This document shows, one piece after another, positions 8,494-17,909 of a DNA stretch of 64,000 nt. The stretch is from Nostoc sp. MG11 (lineage in GTDB: Bacteria > Cyanobacteriota > Cyanobacteriia > Cyanobacteriales > Nostocaceae). Where the stretch lies: NCBI RefSeq assembly GCF_014904695.1, contig NZ_JACXXN010000005.1, positions 359,729 to 423,728 of the forward strand, read 5' to 3'. A program made the position numbers and the translations under genes. Positions within the stretch are counted from its first letter, which is position 1. The number at the start of each line of letters is the position of its first letter. The notes under the pieces were generated by a model. That model was not told the origin of the DNA, made no database searches, and saw nothing but the letters and a program-made list of their open reading frames with translations.

Positions 8494-9342
8494 GTGCAGA
8501 GACTTAAGATACCAAGTGTTTTAGGATTAGCGATGTCTAGCTTGAAAAGTTCAGATGTCTCCCACAAGCCGCCCTGTGGGCGTCTACAGTGGAAACCACC
8601 GCTCCACGCCAGTTGCTTTCCGACGCAAGGCAACAGGAACGCACTGGCTCGACTTTTCGCTACAACGAGCTTTGCTTACGCAGGTTTAATTGGTGGCATG
8701 AGTTCTGTCTTTGCCCAACCAGCTATTCCCGCTTGTCAACCTCCGAGTGCGGGTGAGTATCTTTTATTAGTAGTCAGCCCCACAGCAGATAATCAAAAGC
8801 AGTTGCGTAGTGCCTTACCGCCTCAACTCAAGACTGCCACCTGTAAATATCTCAACGAGACAGTTACGCGAGTCGGCGGGTTTAACAAAATTGAAGATGC
8901 CAATCGTTGGGCGAGGTATATTGGCAATATTGTCGGGTTGTCTGCCATCATCACCACTCGACCAACAGTAGCAAATGTACAGCCATCGCAGCCATTACAG
9001 TCATCTCAGCCATCGCAGCCATTGCAGCCACCTCAGCCATCTCAGCCATCTCAGCCATTTCAGCAGCAAACAGTCAGCTACAATCCCCAAGCCTTAGGAC
9101 AGGGTTATGCAGTGTTGGTGGATTATTTCAACCGTCCCGAACTGGCAAATAATGTGCAGCAAGTGGTAGGGGGTAACGTGGGTTTTGCTTCCTATGGTCA
9201 ACGTCCTTACTTACTGGCAGTTCATACCACCAACCAAAAAGAAGCATATAGCACATTGCAAACACTGAACGATCGCGGTTTTTTTGCTGTCTTAGTAGAT
9301 AGTCGTAAAGTAATGCTACTGCGGCCAGTTGTGCGTTTATAG
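8494..9342 (+). CDS. Secreted protein of unknown function with Ser/Gln/Pro-rich linker; signal region carries an inserted repeat
   Basis: A 282-residue ORF from a GTG at 8494 (an ATG at 8533 is the alternative). The mature part starts around AQPAIPACQPPSAGEYLLLV. It has two similar segments of about 75 residues (GEYLLLVVSP... and GYAVLVDYF...) that look like a duplicated SPOR-like fold, separated by SQPLQ/PSQP repeats (about residues 165-190). Both halves end in a VGGFNKIEDANRWA- or NDRGFFAVLVD-like pattern. The N-terminal part (about 22-60) is encoded by repeat-like DNA that keeps the frame open. The hydrophobic stretch ATTSFAYAGLIGGMSSVFA just before the mature part looks like the signal core. 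Function unknown; an envelope location is likely. Confidence 0.65.
   Translation: MQRLKIPSVLGLAMSSLKSSDVSHKPPCGRLQWKPPLHASCFPTQGNRNALARLFATTSFAYAGLIGGMSSVFAQPAIPACQPPSAGEYLLLVVSPTADNQKQLRSALPPQLKTATCKYLNETVTRVGGFNKIEDANRWARYIGNIVGLSAIITTRPTVANVQPSQPLQSSQPSQPLQPPQPSQPSQPFQQQTVSYNPQALGQGYAVLVDYFNRPELANNVQQVVGGNVGFASYGQRPYLLAVHTTNQKEAYSTLQTLNDRGFFAVLVDSRKVMLLRPVVRL
8558..8683. repeat. Dispersed palindromic repeat inserted in the signal-peptide coding region
   Basis: GC-rich DNA with small inverted repeats (gccgccctgtgggcgtctac, then ccacgccagttgctttccga, ending near gagctttgcttacgcag) is typical of intergenic repeats in Nostoc but here lies inside an ORF. Similar GC-rich repeat DNA occurs between genes at about 14190-14260 and 15840-15930. 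Exact ends are approximate. Confidence 0.55.
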
Positions 9343-9371
9343 TAATTACCAAGTTACTAGGGTGCGTTTAC

Positions 9372-11543
9372 GTGCAAACATTGATCATCGATAACTACGA
9401 TTCTTATACATTTAATCTGTATCAGATAATTGCAGAAATAAATGGAGAGCTGCCGCTGGTTATTCGTAATGATCAAGTTGATTGGAGCGAGCTGACAAAA
9501 CTGGTATTCGACAATGTAGTGATTTCTCCTGGCCCCGGTCGTCCAGAAAAGGCTAAAGACTTCGGTATTTGCCAACAAGTAATCCAAAATGTGGACGTAC
9601 CCCTGCTTGGTGTTTGTCTTGGACACCAGGGACTTGGCTATCTATATGGTGGAACTGTTATCCATGCGCCAGAAGTCATGCATGGGCGATTAAGCAAGAT
9701 CTATCACAATGACTCTGAGCTATTCAAAGGAATTTCCAATCCTTTCTGGGTTGTACGCTACCACTCCTTGATTGTTTCAGAAGAATTACCAAGCTGCTTA
9801 GAAAAAGTTGCCTGGACTGATGAAGGACTCGTAATGGGTCTGCGTCATCGTCATCTACCATTTTGGGGTGTGCAGTTCCATCCAGAATCTATCTGCACTG
9901 AATATGGAAGGAATCTGCTAGAAAACTTTAGAGAAATCACTTGGCAATTTGCTCAAAAAAAAATCAGAACTGGGAAATCACAATGGACAGGATACAAGGG
10001 AGTTTCTCCGGTTCCCACTAGCTGTATACCTCAGCAAAGCCAGGAATTTGAAGTGTACAGCAAAAAATTGGATATTTATCCTGATGCAGAACAGGTATTT
10101 GTCCATCTTTTTAGCAAAGAACCAAACAGCTTTTGGCTCGACAGTAGCTTAGTGGAACCTGGTCTTTCTCGCTTCTCTTTTATGGGAGGAAGTGGTGGAA
10201 CAAACAGTCTATTGGTTCAGTACCACACCCAAACTAGAGAACTGACCATTACTAAGTTAGGCAAAGTAACACGTTGCACAGAAAATATTTTCGAGTATCT
10301 CAAACGTGAACTTGAGCGCCGACACTGTTTGTCTGATGAGCTTCCTTTCGATTTCAACTGCGGATTTGTTGGCTACTTCGGTTATGAACTCAAGGCATCT
10401 GGTTCTGAGCTAGTGCATCCTGCATTACTTCCCGACGCCGTTTTTCTTTTAGCTGATCAAATAATTGCTTTCGACCACCAGGAACAGACTACCTATCTGT
10501 TGTATCTTGCCAACAAGGGTCAAACCACATCAGCAGAAACTTGGTTTGAGTCAATGGAGCAAAAACTTCGCCTACTCCCCCCCCTACCTCCGATTGTGCC
10601 GCAAGATAGCCAAGACCTCATCACCTTCCGTTTAAGCAGGTCTTACCAAACTTATATCGAAGATATTCAAAAGTGTCTACATGAAATCCACGAGGGGGAG
10701 AGTTACCAAGTCTGCCTGACGAATAAGCTTTACACAGATACTACGCCTGAACCGCTGGCATTTTATCGTATATTACGCCGAGTTAATCCAGCACCTTATG
10801 CAGCATTTTTACGCTTTGGTGAAATTGCTATTGCTTGCTCATCCCCAGAACGATTTCTTCGCATTGATCGCCAAGGCTGGGTAGAAACTAAACCAATCAA
10901 GGGTACTCTTAGGCGTGGGCAGACTGTTGAAGAAGATTTTGTACTGCGTGAAAGTTTGCGTAACAGTGAAAAAGACCGGGCTGAAAACCTGATGATTGTG
11001 GACTTGTTGCGTAATGATCTTGGGTTAGTCTGCGAGGTGGGTAGTATCCATGTTCCAAAATTGATGGCTGTAGAAAGTTATGCAACTATGCATCAACTTG
11101 TTACCACTGTTCGCGGTCGTTTACGCTCCGACATGAGAGCCACCGATTGTATCCGCATGGCGTTTCCTGGTGGGTCAATGACAGGCGCTCCCAAGATTAG
11201 AACTATGCAGATTATTGATCAGCTTGAGCAAGAGGCGCGGGGGGTTTACTCAGGGGCGATCGGATTTTTGGGTCTGAATGGTGCAGCAGACCTGAATATT
11301 GTGATTCGTACCGCAGTTCTGACTCCGCATGAAACTTCTATAGGGATAGGAGGTGGTATTGTCGCCTTATCCGATGCTCAAGCGGAATTTGAAGAGACTA
11401 TGCTGAAAGCAAAGGCTTTGATCCAGGCGATGCTTTTCACTGTCTATGGAGAATCCAAGGGTGAGTTACTTTCTATCGAAGCGAAGAATAAGGGTTTGAG
11501 CGATCGCTTTTGGTATTGTGCAAAGTGCGATCATACTAAATAA
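9372..11543 (+). CDS. pabB: Aminodeoxychorismate synthase, fused PabA-PabB
   Basis: A 723-residue fusion. Residues 1-195 are a class I glutamine amidotransferase with Cys82 in GVCLGHQG and a VQFHPES segment near residue 170. Residues 230-690 are a chorismate-binding domain. It contains PIKGT at 508-512; a Lys at this position (K510) distinguishes aminodeoxychorismate synthase from anthranilate synthase, which has Ala in PIAGT. A later FPGGSMTGAPK segment is also typical. The product, 4-amino-4-deoxychorismate, feeds folate synthesis after PabC. Start is GTG at 9372, and family members begin with this MQTLIIDNYDSYT. The C-terminal 25 residues (ending AKCDHTK) look like a non-conserved extension. 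Confidence 0.93.
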   Translation: MQTLIIDNYDSYTFNLYQIIAEINGELPLVIRNDQVDWSELTKLVFDNVVISPGPGRPEKAKDFGICQQVIQNVDVPLLGVCLGHQGLGYLYGGTVIHAPEVMHGRLSKIYHNDSELFKGISNPFWVVRYHSLIVSEELPSCLEKVAWTDEGLVMGLRHRHLPFWGVQFHPESICTEYGRNLLENFREITWQFAQKKIRTGKSQWTGYKGVSPVPTSCIPQQSQEFEVYSKKLDIYPDAEQVFVHLFSKEPNSFWLDSSLVEPGLSRFSFMGGSGGTNSLLVQYHTQTRELTITKLGKVTRCTENIFEYLKRELERRHCLSDELPFDFNCGFVGYFGYELKASGSELVHPALLPDAVFLLADQIIAFDHQEQTTYLLYLANKGQTTSAETWFESMEQKLRLLPPLPPIVPQDSQDLITFRLSRSYQTYIEDIQKCLHEIHEGESYQVCLTNKLYTDTTPEPLAFYRILRRVNPAPYAAFLRFGEIAIACSSPERFLRIDRQGWVETKPIKGTLRRGQTVEEDFVLRESLRNSEKDRAENLMIVDLLRNDLGLVCEVGSIHVPKLMAVESYATMHQLVTTVRGRLRSDMRATDCIRMAFPGGSMTGAPKIRTMQIIDQLEQEARGVYSGAIGFLGLNGAADLNIVIRTAVLTPHETSIGIGGGIVALSDAQAEFEETMLKAKALIQAMLFTVYGESKGELLSIEAKNKGLSDRFWYCAKCDHTK

Positions 11544-11558
11544 CAGATTGATCTGTAT

Positions 11559-14138
11559 TCAGAAAGTTTTCTTCTTTTCTATTTCGTAAGCCTGCAATAA
11601 ATATCCACCATTAAAATGAATCAGGTGAGTTGCATCTTCAGCAACCCAAACATCCGTTTCCCAAGCAATCTCTGCCAGATATGCCACCATTGCCTTGCGG
11701 CTAAGAAATGTTGTCACCATAACTAGAGGTATTTGAACCCCTCTAAATAAGGCTTCAAGTTCCTTCTTTCGCTTAGGATTGATTGGGTCATGTGAGGTTA
11801 CAGCTTCAATCAACACTAACCAATTATTTGTTGTTAAATGGATAATGACATCTGGCATTTTGCCGTGGGAATTGACAGTAACGCCCAAATCTGCTAACGC
11901 TGTTTCATCAAAGTGGGCAAACTTTTCATCTGTATCACCAACATAAATGAGCTTTCCATTGGGGGTAAAACGAGGAGCAAAATCATTAATAATTTTTTCA
12001 ATGAGAATATTCTGACCACCTGGCGATAAAGTTTTAATTTCTCCTGCAATCATTATCGGAATACGAGACATTTCACGCTCTTGAGCATACTGTTTTTTTA
12101 AGGTTTCAACCGAAGCAAGGTACGTGCAGATGCTCTTTTCCCATTCGTCGGTAGCGTAAGTTCGTAATAGTTCGAGCGCACTCTCTTCAATCTGATATAC
12201 AGTTTTGGGACTGTTGATAGGGCGGCTCGGATTATCTGGATTAGCAACTATCAAAGCTGCATCCAGAAATTGATGCACTGTCTGGCGGCGAACAGTTTCA
12301 CGTGTGTTCGGCTTATAGGTTTTGCCATAATGCTCAGCCATGAAGTTCATCATTGGCGTAATTCCTATAAAAGGTGAAGTTGCTAATTGCCAAGAATCTG
12401 TCGGCTTTAAATCAAGCAACGCTAGAAGGGTTAATGCTGACCGTTCATTAAGTTGTGCTCGTGGAAAGCCCAATTGCGTCAAAATTTGCAGCGCTTCATC
12501 AATTCGAGACTTAATTACAATGGGATTATTACCTGACTGATTCGACATACTCAGTAGCTTATCTTCTATAAGTTCGTCGATTTCCCGTAAAGAAGGAAAC
12601 TGCTCTTTAATGCCCGTCCCTAAAGACAACAGCTGTTCCAAATTAGGATACTTTAATTTCCGCAAATCTGTTGCATTGACCTGAGTATGCCCATTGAACA
12701 ACCGAAAAAATAAATCAACCAGGGTTGAATTGAGATAAACAGCAAGCCCACGAGCCAAGGTAAGGCTAAGTCCACGCCCATCTTTGTGAAAGTAATTCAA
12801 GTGATTTTCAAAGCCGACATATCCATAATTAAATTGGTCGGCATCATAAACCACTGCAACAATCCGCCTTTTCTGTTCTTTAGACGAGAATCTTTTACAT
12901 AAAACGTAATGCTCATTTGGAATCAGAAGATTCGCTGTTTCTTCTATATGCACTATGGCTTGGGACTTTTTGGTTCTTTTTGGATGCTCTACATATCCAT
13001 TCAATAAATTCACTGGATAAATTAAAGGAACGGTATGATTTTCTGGATTTGTTCTTAGGTACTCTTTTGCTCGGAAATCCACTACCCGTCCGGTTGAAAC
13101 TGTTAGCCCCAGGTCTTGCAATGTGTAGGTAAAAAGTGCCATTCGCTGAACGACTTGCTGGCTAATTTTGTCTGGAAGAATATGAATAAACTGCTCTGGA
13201 TCATCGGAGTGAACTAAGTCTGCATATGATACAGAGTGTGACATAATAAAGTCATCATTAGCACCAGAACTAGTATTTATGATTACGCTACTAAACTTTT
13301 GCTCTTGTTTTTTAGCTTGGATAATGACAGTTTCTTGTAAAACATCATCATCACTAAATGCTTCTTGACGTGACTCAAAAAGATGTACTTGCTGTAAAGC
13401 CATCATCTTCAAAAACATCTTCCGAAAGTTACGAAAATACGGCCCATTGCAAAAACTGCGCGGGGTAATCGCTACAAACTCCCCTCTTGATTTTAGAAGT
13501 TGCATTGTAGCAGCCATAAAACCAGTGTAAAGATTGCTAGTCTCTAAACCGATGGAACGCAGCAATTCGCGCACCTTGGAATGAGCGTTGATTTTCAAAT
13601 AAGGTGGATTGAGAATAGCATGGGTAAATTCTGTTGCGTTTTCACTATTCAATAAACCAGCCTGAAGCAGCCTAACTGCATCTTCGATAAAATCAGTTTC
13701 ACGAATTTCATAATTGAAGGAAATATCCATATACTGACATTCCCTCTCACATAGTTTTAGCGTCTGGTGCAAATATCTGATTAGAAGAGGGTCAATTTCA
13801 TAGGCTACAACGCGCAAACTTGATGTGTGTTGTTGCTGGCATACTCTTGCTACAAAAGCGGCTACTAATGAACCGATTCCTGCTCCGGCATCAAGCAAGG
13901 ATATTTCAGGAAAATCTAAACTATCAAACATCCCAGCCATCAATTCCGCTACTGGAGCAGGGGTTAGAAACTGACCCATCGACCCTTGTTTACCTTGCTT
14001 TAGCTTTAAACTTGCTACAGCCCGACAAAGATCCACTTCTGCAAGCAAGTTACCACTTGATAGTTCTGCTAGACTATTGAACCCCAAACTCTTGGTATGA
14101 GTTGCTATGAATGCTTTACTGCTTGATGGGATGATCAC
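11559..14138 (-). CDS. Fused type II restriction-modification protein: N6-adenine methyltransferase plus BsuBI/PstI-type endonuclease
   Basis: An 859-residue single chain. The N-terminal half is a gamma-type DNA adenine methyltransferase: GQFLTP (55-60), SAM motif DAGAGIGS (83-90) and catalytic NPPY (177-180). The middle (about 270-520) probably includes target recognition. The C-terminal third (about 560-850) matches the BsuBI/PstI endonuclease family (PF06616), with a PD...E-type catalytic site at PD 762-763 and E778 (LIEAVTSHDP). PstI and BsuBI recognise CTGCAG; specificity here is only inferred. In the classical systems M and R are separate genes, so the fusion is notable. It has no separate methylase or control gene. 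The reading frame is intact. Confidence 0.88.
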   Translation of the reverse strand: MIIPSSSKAFIATHTKSLGFNSLAELSSGNLLAEVDLCRAVASLKLKQGKQGSMGQFLTPAPVAELMAGMFDSLDFPEISLLDAGAGIGSLVAAFVARVCQQQHTSSLRVVAYEIDPLLIRYLHQTLKLCERECQYMDISFNYEIRETDFIEDAVRLLQAGLLNSENATEFTHAILNPPYLKINAHSKVRELLRSIGLETSNLYTGFMAATMQLLKSRGEFVAITPRSFCNGPYFRNFRKMFLKMMALQQVHLFESRQEAFSDDDVLQETVIIQAKKQEQKFSSVIINTSSGANDDFIMSHSVSYADLVHSDDPEQFIHILPDKISQQVVQRMALFTYTLQDLGLTVSTGRVVDFRAKEYLRTNPENHTVPLIYPVNLLNGYVEHPKRTKKSQAIVHIEETANLLIPNEHYVLCKRFSSKEQKRRIVAVVYDADQFNYGYVGFENHLNYFHKDGRGLSLTLARGLAVYLNSTLVDLFFRLFNGHTQVNATDLRKLKYPNLEQLLSLGTGIKEQFPSLREIDELIEDKLLSMSNQSGNNPIVIKSRIDEALQILTQLGFPRAQLNERSALTLLALLDLKPTDSWQLATSPFIGITPMMNFMAEHYGKTYKPNTRETVRRQTVHQFLDAALIVANPDNPSRPINSPKTVYQIEESALELLRTYATDEWEKSICTYLASVETLKKQYAQEREMSRIPIMIAGEIKTLSPGGQNILIEKIINDFAPRFTPNGKLIYVGDTDEKFAHFDETALADLGVTVNSHGKMPDVIIHLTTNNWLVLIEAVTSHDPINPKRKKELEALFRGVQIPLVMVTTFLSRKAMVAYLAEIAWETDVWVAEDATHLIHFNGGYLLQAYEIEKKKTF

Positions 14139-14324
14139 GGTCTGTCTTTTTAAATTGCTATCAAGTTTATTTTATTTGCCTCACGCAGAGGAGCCAGTGC
14201 TGTGCGGGGGTCTCCCCCATCCCCACCCCGTTGAGGCGACTGGCGTGCGCGGAGGCGCAGAGAAAGAGCTTAAAATTAAGACTTTTGCAAGAAGTTTACT
14301 CAGTACGGGCTATGCTGGCAGCAC

Positions 14325-15677
14325 TTACAAAAGTCCGGCTGATTCATACAGTCGTTTGAGCATTGCTGTAATCTTCGTACCATAATTTAAATCTGCTGCC
14401 CAGCGCCCTGATAACTGCTCGATTAATGGCGCAACACCGCGTGTAACAAAGCGGAACCGTGGATCTACTACTTCCTGTACTAGGGGTTCTAGACTAGCGT
14501 ACGCTTTTAAGTGTTGGATGTGTGCCCTCACGCCAATTCTGGCACTTTCAAAAGACGCTGCCTCCACACCACCACCAATTGCGCCTAAGCCTGCAAAGTT
14601 ATTTTGCTCAGGTCTAATACCACCGCCAAAGCGTAAAAATCCAGTTTCTACACACATTTGGCAAAAAGCAATGTCATAGTTCACCCCCTCTATACCTGCT
14701 TCTTCCCGATAGAGTTTAGGGATGTCAGGAAATTTTACTAAAGCATTTTCATTGTTATTTCTCAGGAATAGTTGCAACTGTACTTCTGAAGTATTACCAT
14801 TTGACATCACTCGATCAAATTGACCTGGGCAAACTGCCAAATTTGATCGCAAGCTGACGGTACGAGTTGCAGCATCCCAGCTGACTGCAACATTGAAATC
14901 CCGCAGTTCGATCGCTTTGACATATACTATTTTGCGATAGGTGATCCGGCGAACATTAGACGCTTTCGATAGGTCAATCCGCAAGCGATCCACTAAATCG
15001 ATGGGGATGTATGCGTTACCATTAATCAGCACCCCTTGCTCTAAGTAATTCTGCCCGTTAATGTTGATATTAATTGCCGTATAAGTCGGTTCTTGAGGAG
15101 ATCCAGGACTGGGGTCAATTACACGACTCCAAGATGCTAATCCGTCGGAAATTCCCAAGGCAAAATCGCGGCGGCGAGTTTGCAGCAAAGCGCGATCCTC
15201 TGGACTGCTAAGAAAACCCACTTGCATCGATAAAGAAGGCAGCGTTGTCCGGCGACAGAATGCCAAACTACCCAGTCCACTATCTGTATCTGGTTTGACT
15301 CCCCGATTGGGTAACTGGGGTACGCGACGTAACAACCCCATTAGCAATAGTTCAGCATTGCTCTTGCGCTCATTATTATTGGCAATATAAAAGACGCTAG
15401 CCCCACGCACAGAAGGACTGCTAGCTGCATCAGATTCAATTTCTAGGGCTACATCACCCCGACGACCACGGGAATTTATCCAGGTGATAGTTTGAGCTGC
15501 ACTTAGATCATCTGGGACTGCCAAAACTTCAAAACTCCGGGCCCTCAGTTCTGTTACAATCAAGTCCCGTAGCAAGATCATTTCTCTAGCTTCGGTTGTA
15601 TCACCTGCGATCGCACCTGGATCAATTCCTCCAGCTTCCTTGCCTCCGTGAGCCGCCGAAATAAAAATACGTCCCAT
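14325..15677 (-). CDS. Bifunctional peptidoglycan hydrolase: N-acetylmuramoyl-L-alanine amidase plus glucosaminidase-like domain
   Basis: A 450-residue protein. Residues 1-190 are an Amidase_3-like zinc amidase: ISAAHGGKEAGGIDPGA at the start and LSMQVGFLSSPEDRALL late. Note SMQ rather than the usual E-containing motif. About 205-285 looks like a copper-amine-oxidase-N/stalk domain (LINGNAYIPIDLVDRLRIDL). Residues 305-450 are a mannosyl-glycoprotein endo-beta-N-acetylglucosaminidase-like domain (YDIAFCQMCVETGFLRFGGG, NNFAGLGAIGGG, AHIQHLKAYAS). I chose the ATG at 15677 because AGAGGA lies about 10 nt upstream; an in-frame start at 15704 lacks a site. No classical signal peptide is visible. 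Confidence 0.85.
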   Translation of the reverse strand: MGRIFISAAHGGKEAGGIDPGAIAGDTTEAREMILLRDLIVTELRARSFEVLAVPDDLSAAQTITWINSRGRRGDVALEIESDAASSPSVRGASVFYIANNNERKSNAELLLMGLLRRVPQLPNRGVKPDTDSGLGSLAFCRRTTLPSLSMQVGFLSSPEDRALLQTRRRDFALGISDGLASWSRVIDPSPGSPQEPTYTAINININGQNYLEQGVLINGNAYIPIDLVDRLRIDLSKASNVRRITYRKIVYVKAIELRDFNVAVSWDAATRTVSLRSNLAVCPGQFDRVMSNGNTSEVQLQLFLRNNNENALVKFPDIPKLYREEAGIEGVNYDIAFCQMCVETGFLRFGGGIRPEQNNFAGLGAIGGGVEAASFESARIGVRAHIQHLKAYASLEPLVQEVVDPRFRFVTRGVAPLIEQLSGRWAADLNYGTKITAMLKRLYESAGLL

Positions 15678-15914
15678 CTTCAGTATTTCCTCTGATAAAA
15701 TCAAGCGTAAGCAATTCTATAGATCATTCTTGGTCTAGCAACAAGAATATAATAGCCATCAGAAGTCTTTTGTTATTTGTCCAAAGTCAAAAGTCAACTG
15801 TCCAGAGTTAAATGTTTACTTTCCTTTTACCACTTGAACGCCAGCCGCCTCAAGTCAAGCCACTGCCTTGCGGGGGGAACCCCCGTTGTGGCAAGTGGCG
15901 CAGGAAACCTGCCC

Positions 15915-15966
15915 CACGGCGCTGGCTTCTCTTGACCCTTAATCCTTAACCCTTGACCCTTGACCA
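15915..15966. repeat. STRR-like heptanucleotide repeats upstream of dnaG
   Basis: The stretch before dnaG contains repeated CCCTTGA/CCTTAAC heptamers (cccttgacccttgacc), the short tandemly repeated repetitive type known in Nostocales. They directly abut the dnaG start, so the dnaG leader is made of repeat DNA. Upstream, from about 15840 to 15930, lies a GC-rich palindromic repeat. Confidence 0.6.
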
Positions 15967-15968
15967 AT

Positions 15969-17885
15969 ATGCAAATTCCCCGCTTGCACCCAGACACAAT
16001 TGAAGAAGTTAAACTACGAGCTGACATTGTAGATGTCGTCTCAGAATACGTAGTTTTACGCAAACGAGGGAAAGATTTCGTTGGTTTATGTCCCTTCCAT
16101 GATGAGAAAACTCCTAGCTTCACCGTCAGCCAGACTAAGCAAATGTACTATTGCTTTGGCTGTCAAGCTGGAGGAAATGCCATTAAGTTTGTGATGGATT
16201 TGGGAAAGCGCCAATTTGCTGAAGTAGTACTGGATTTGGCGCGGCGTTACCAAGTACCTGTACAAACCCTAGAACCAGAACAAAGGCAAGAATTACAGCG
16301 TCAGCTATCTCTGCGTGAACAGTTATATGAAGTTCTGGCTTCGACGGCACATTTTTATCAACACGCCCTCAAACAATCTCAAGGGCAAAAGGCAATTGAG
16401 TATTTGCAATCCAACCGCTATCTCAGGAAAGAAACTATTGAGCAGTTTGGCTTAGGTTATGCCCCCGCAGGTTGGGAAACCCTCCATCGCTATTTGGTGG
16501 AAGATAAACGCTACCCAGCGCAACTGCTGGAAAAAGCGGGATTGATTAAGCCACGCAAAGAAGGGGGCGGTTATTATGATGTGTTTCGCGATCGCCTGAT
16601 GATTCCCATCCGCGATGTCCAAGGGCGGGTGATTGCGTTTGGTGGTAGAACGCTCACTGATGAGCAGCCTAAATATTTAAATTCACCCGAAACTGAACTT
16701 TTTAGTAAAGGTAAAACATTATTTGCTCTTGATCAAGCCAAAGGTGGGATTTCTCAACGAGATCAAGCAGTGGTAGTAGAGGGATATTTTGATGCGATCG
16801 CTCTCCACGCTGCTGGTATTACTAATGCTGTCGCCTCCCTCGGTACTGCCTTAAGCTTGGAACAAGTACGGCAAGTATTACGCTACAGCGAATCGAAACA
16901 ATTGGTACTCAACTTTGACGCCGATAAAGCCGGAACTAATGCCGCAGAACGAGCGATCAGCGAAATTGCCGAACTAGCATATAAGGGCGAAGTTCAATTA
17001 AAGATTCTCAACTTACCTGATGGTAAAGATGCAGATGAATACTTGTATAGCCACACCCCAGAAGACTATCACCAACTATTAGTAAATGCACCACTTTGGC
17101 TAGACTGGCAGATTCAGCAAATTATTAAAGATCGTGACTTAAAACAGGCTACTGATTTTCAGCAAGTCACTCAACAGATAGTAAAGTTACTCAAAAATAT
17201 AGCTAACAGCGATACTCGTAACTATTATGTTTCCTACTGTGCAGAAATACTCAGTTTAGGAGATACCAGACTTATACCTCTACGAGTCGAAAATCTGTTA
17301 ACTCAAATTGCTCCAACTGCGACGGCTACCTACTCTAAACCTGTGTCAGCAAAGAAAGCATGGGGAGGTAGTGTTTCTCCATCTTCAATCCTTAGCGATC
17401 GCAGTCTTTTAGAACACGCAGAGGCATTATTACTGCGAATTTATATGCATTGTCCCGAACAGCGTCAAGCGATTGTTGACGAACTAGAGGAGCGAGATTT
17501 ACAATTTAGCCTTTCTCACCACCGATTTTTGTGGCAACAAATTTTAGAGTCAACGATGGCTCAAGGAGATTTAGTATCAACTCTGCAAGACAGATATTTA
17601 GAATTATCTGAAGAATTGGGATTAGTGTCTCATCTGTTTCATTTAAATGAGAAAAGTAAGAAAGAAATACTTCGCACTCCTCAAGTAGTTCAAGCTGCGA
17701 TCGCCTGTATGGATCTAGTAATGCGTGAAAAACGCTATCGTCACTTTTTAGAACTATGGCAACAAACCGATCCAGAAGCAGAACCGGAGCGTTATCAATC
17801 CTATTATCAAGCTTTTTACACCGAAAAATTAAAGCTTCAAAAAATAGACCGACAACGGCTATTTTCCATCACAGAATTACTGTAG
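15969..17885 (+). CDS. dnaG: DNA primase DnaG
   Basis: A 638-residue primase that makes RNA primers for chromosome replication. The N-terminal zinc-binding domain has CPFHDEKTPSF and YYCFGCQAGG (cysteine/histidine ligands near residues 40-65). The TOPRIM catalytic core shows VVVEGYFDAIALHAAG and LNFDADKAGTNAA. The C-terminal part (about 440-638) is the helicase-binding region. I start it at ATG 15969 (MQIPRLHPDTIEEVK) rather than an in-frame TTG at 15960; this matches the family N-terminus. It is monocistronic and convergent with the histidine kinase gene, only 24 bp away. Complete and normal in length. Confidence 0.96.
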   Translation: MQIPRLHPDTIEEVKLRADIVDVVSEYVVLRKRGKDFVGLCPFHDEKTPSFTVSQTKQMYYCFGCQAGGNAIKFVMDLGKRQFAEVVLDLARRYQVPVQTLEPEQRQELQRQLSLREQLYEVLASTAHFYQHALKQSQGQKAIEYLQSNRYLRKETIEQFGLGYAPAGWETLHRYLVEDKRYPAQLLEKAGLIKPRKEGGGYYDVFRDRLMIPIRDVQGRVIAFGGRTLTDEQPKYLNSPETELFSKGKTLFALDQAKGGISQRDQAVVVEGYFDAIALHAAGITNAVASLGTALSLEQVRQVLRYSESKQLVLNFDADKAGTNAAERAISEIAELAYKGEVQLKILNLPDGKDADEYLYSHTPEDYHQLLVNAPLWLDWQIQQIIKDRDLKQATDFQQVTQQIVKLLKNIANSDTRNYYVSYCAEILSLGDTRLIPLRVENLLTQIAPTATATYSKPVSAKKAWGGSVSPSSILSDRSLLEHAEALLLRIYMHCPEQRQAIVDELEERDLQFSLSHHRFLWQQILESTMAQGDLVSTLQDRYLELSEELGLVSHLFHLNEKSKKEILRTPQVVQAAIACMDLVMREKRYRHFLELWQQTDPEAEPERYQSYYQAFYTEKLKLQKIDRQRLFSITELL

Positions 17886-17909
17886 GTTGTTATAACCTTT
17901 AATTGTTCA

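Noticed and set aside
8907..9152. 81-codon plus-strand ORF with AIAAIAAT repeats
   Set aside because: Alternative frame of the Ser/Gln/Pro linker of the gene at 8494-9342.
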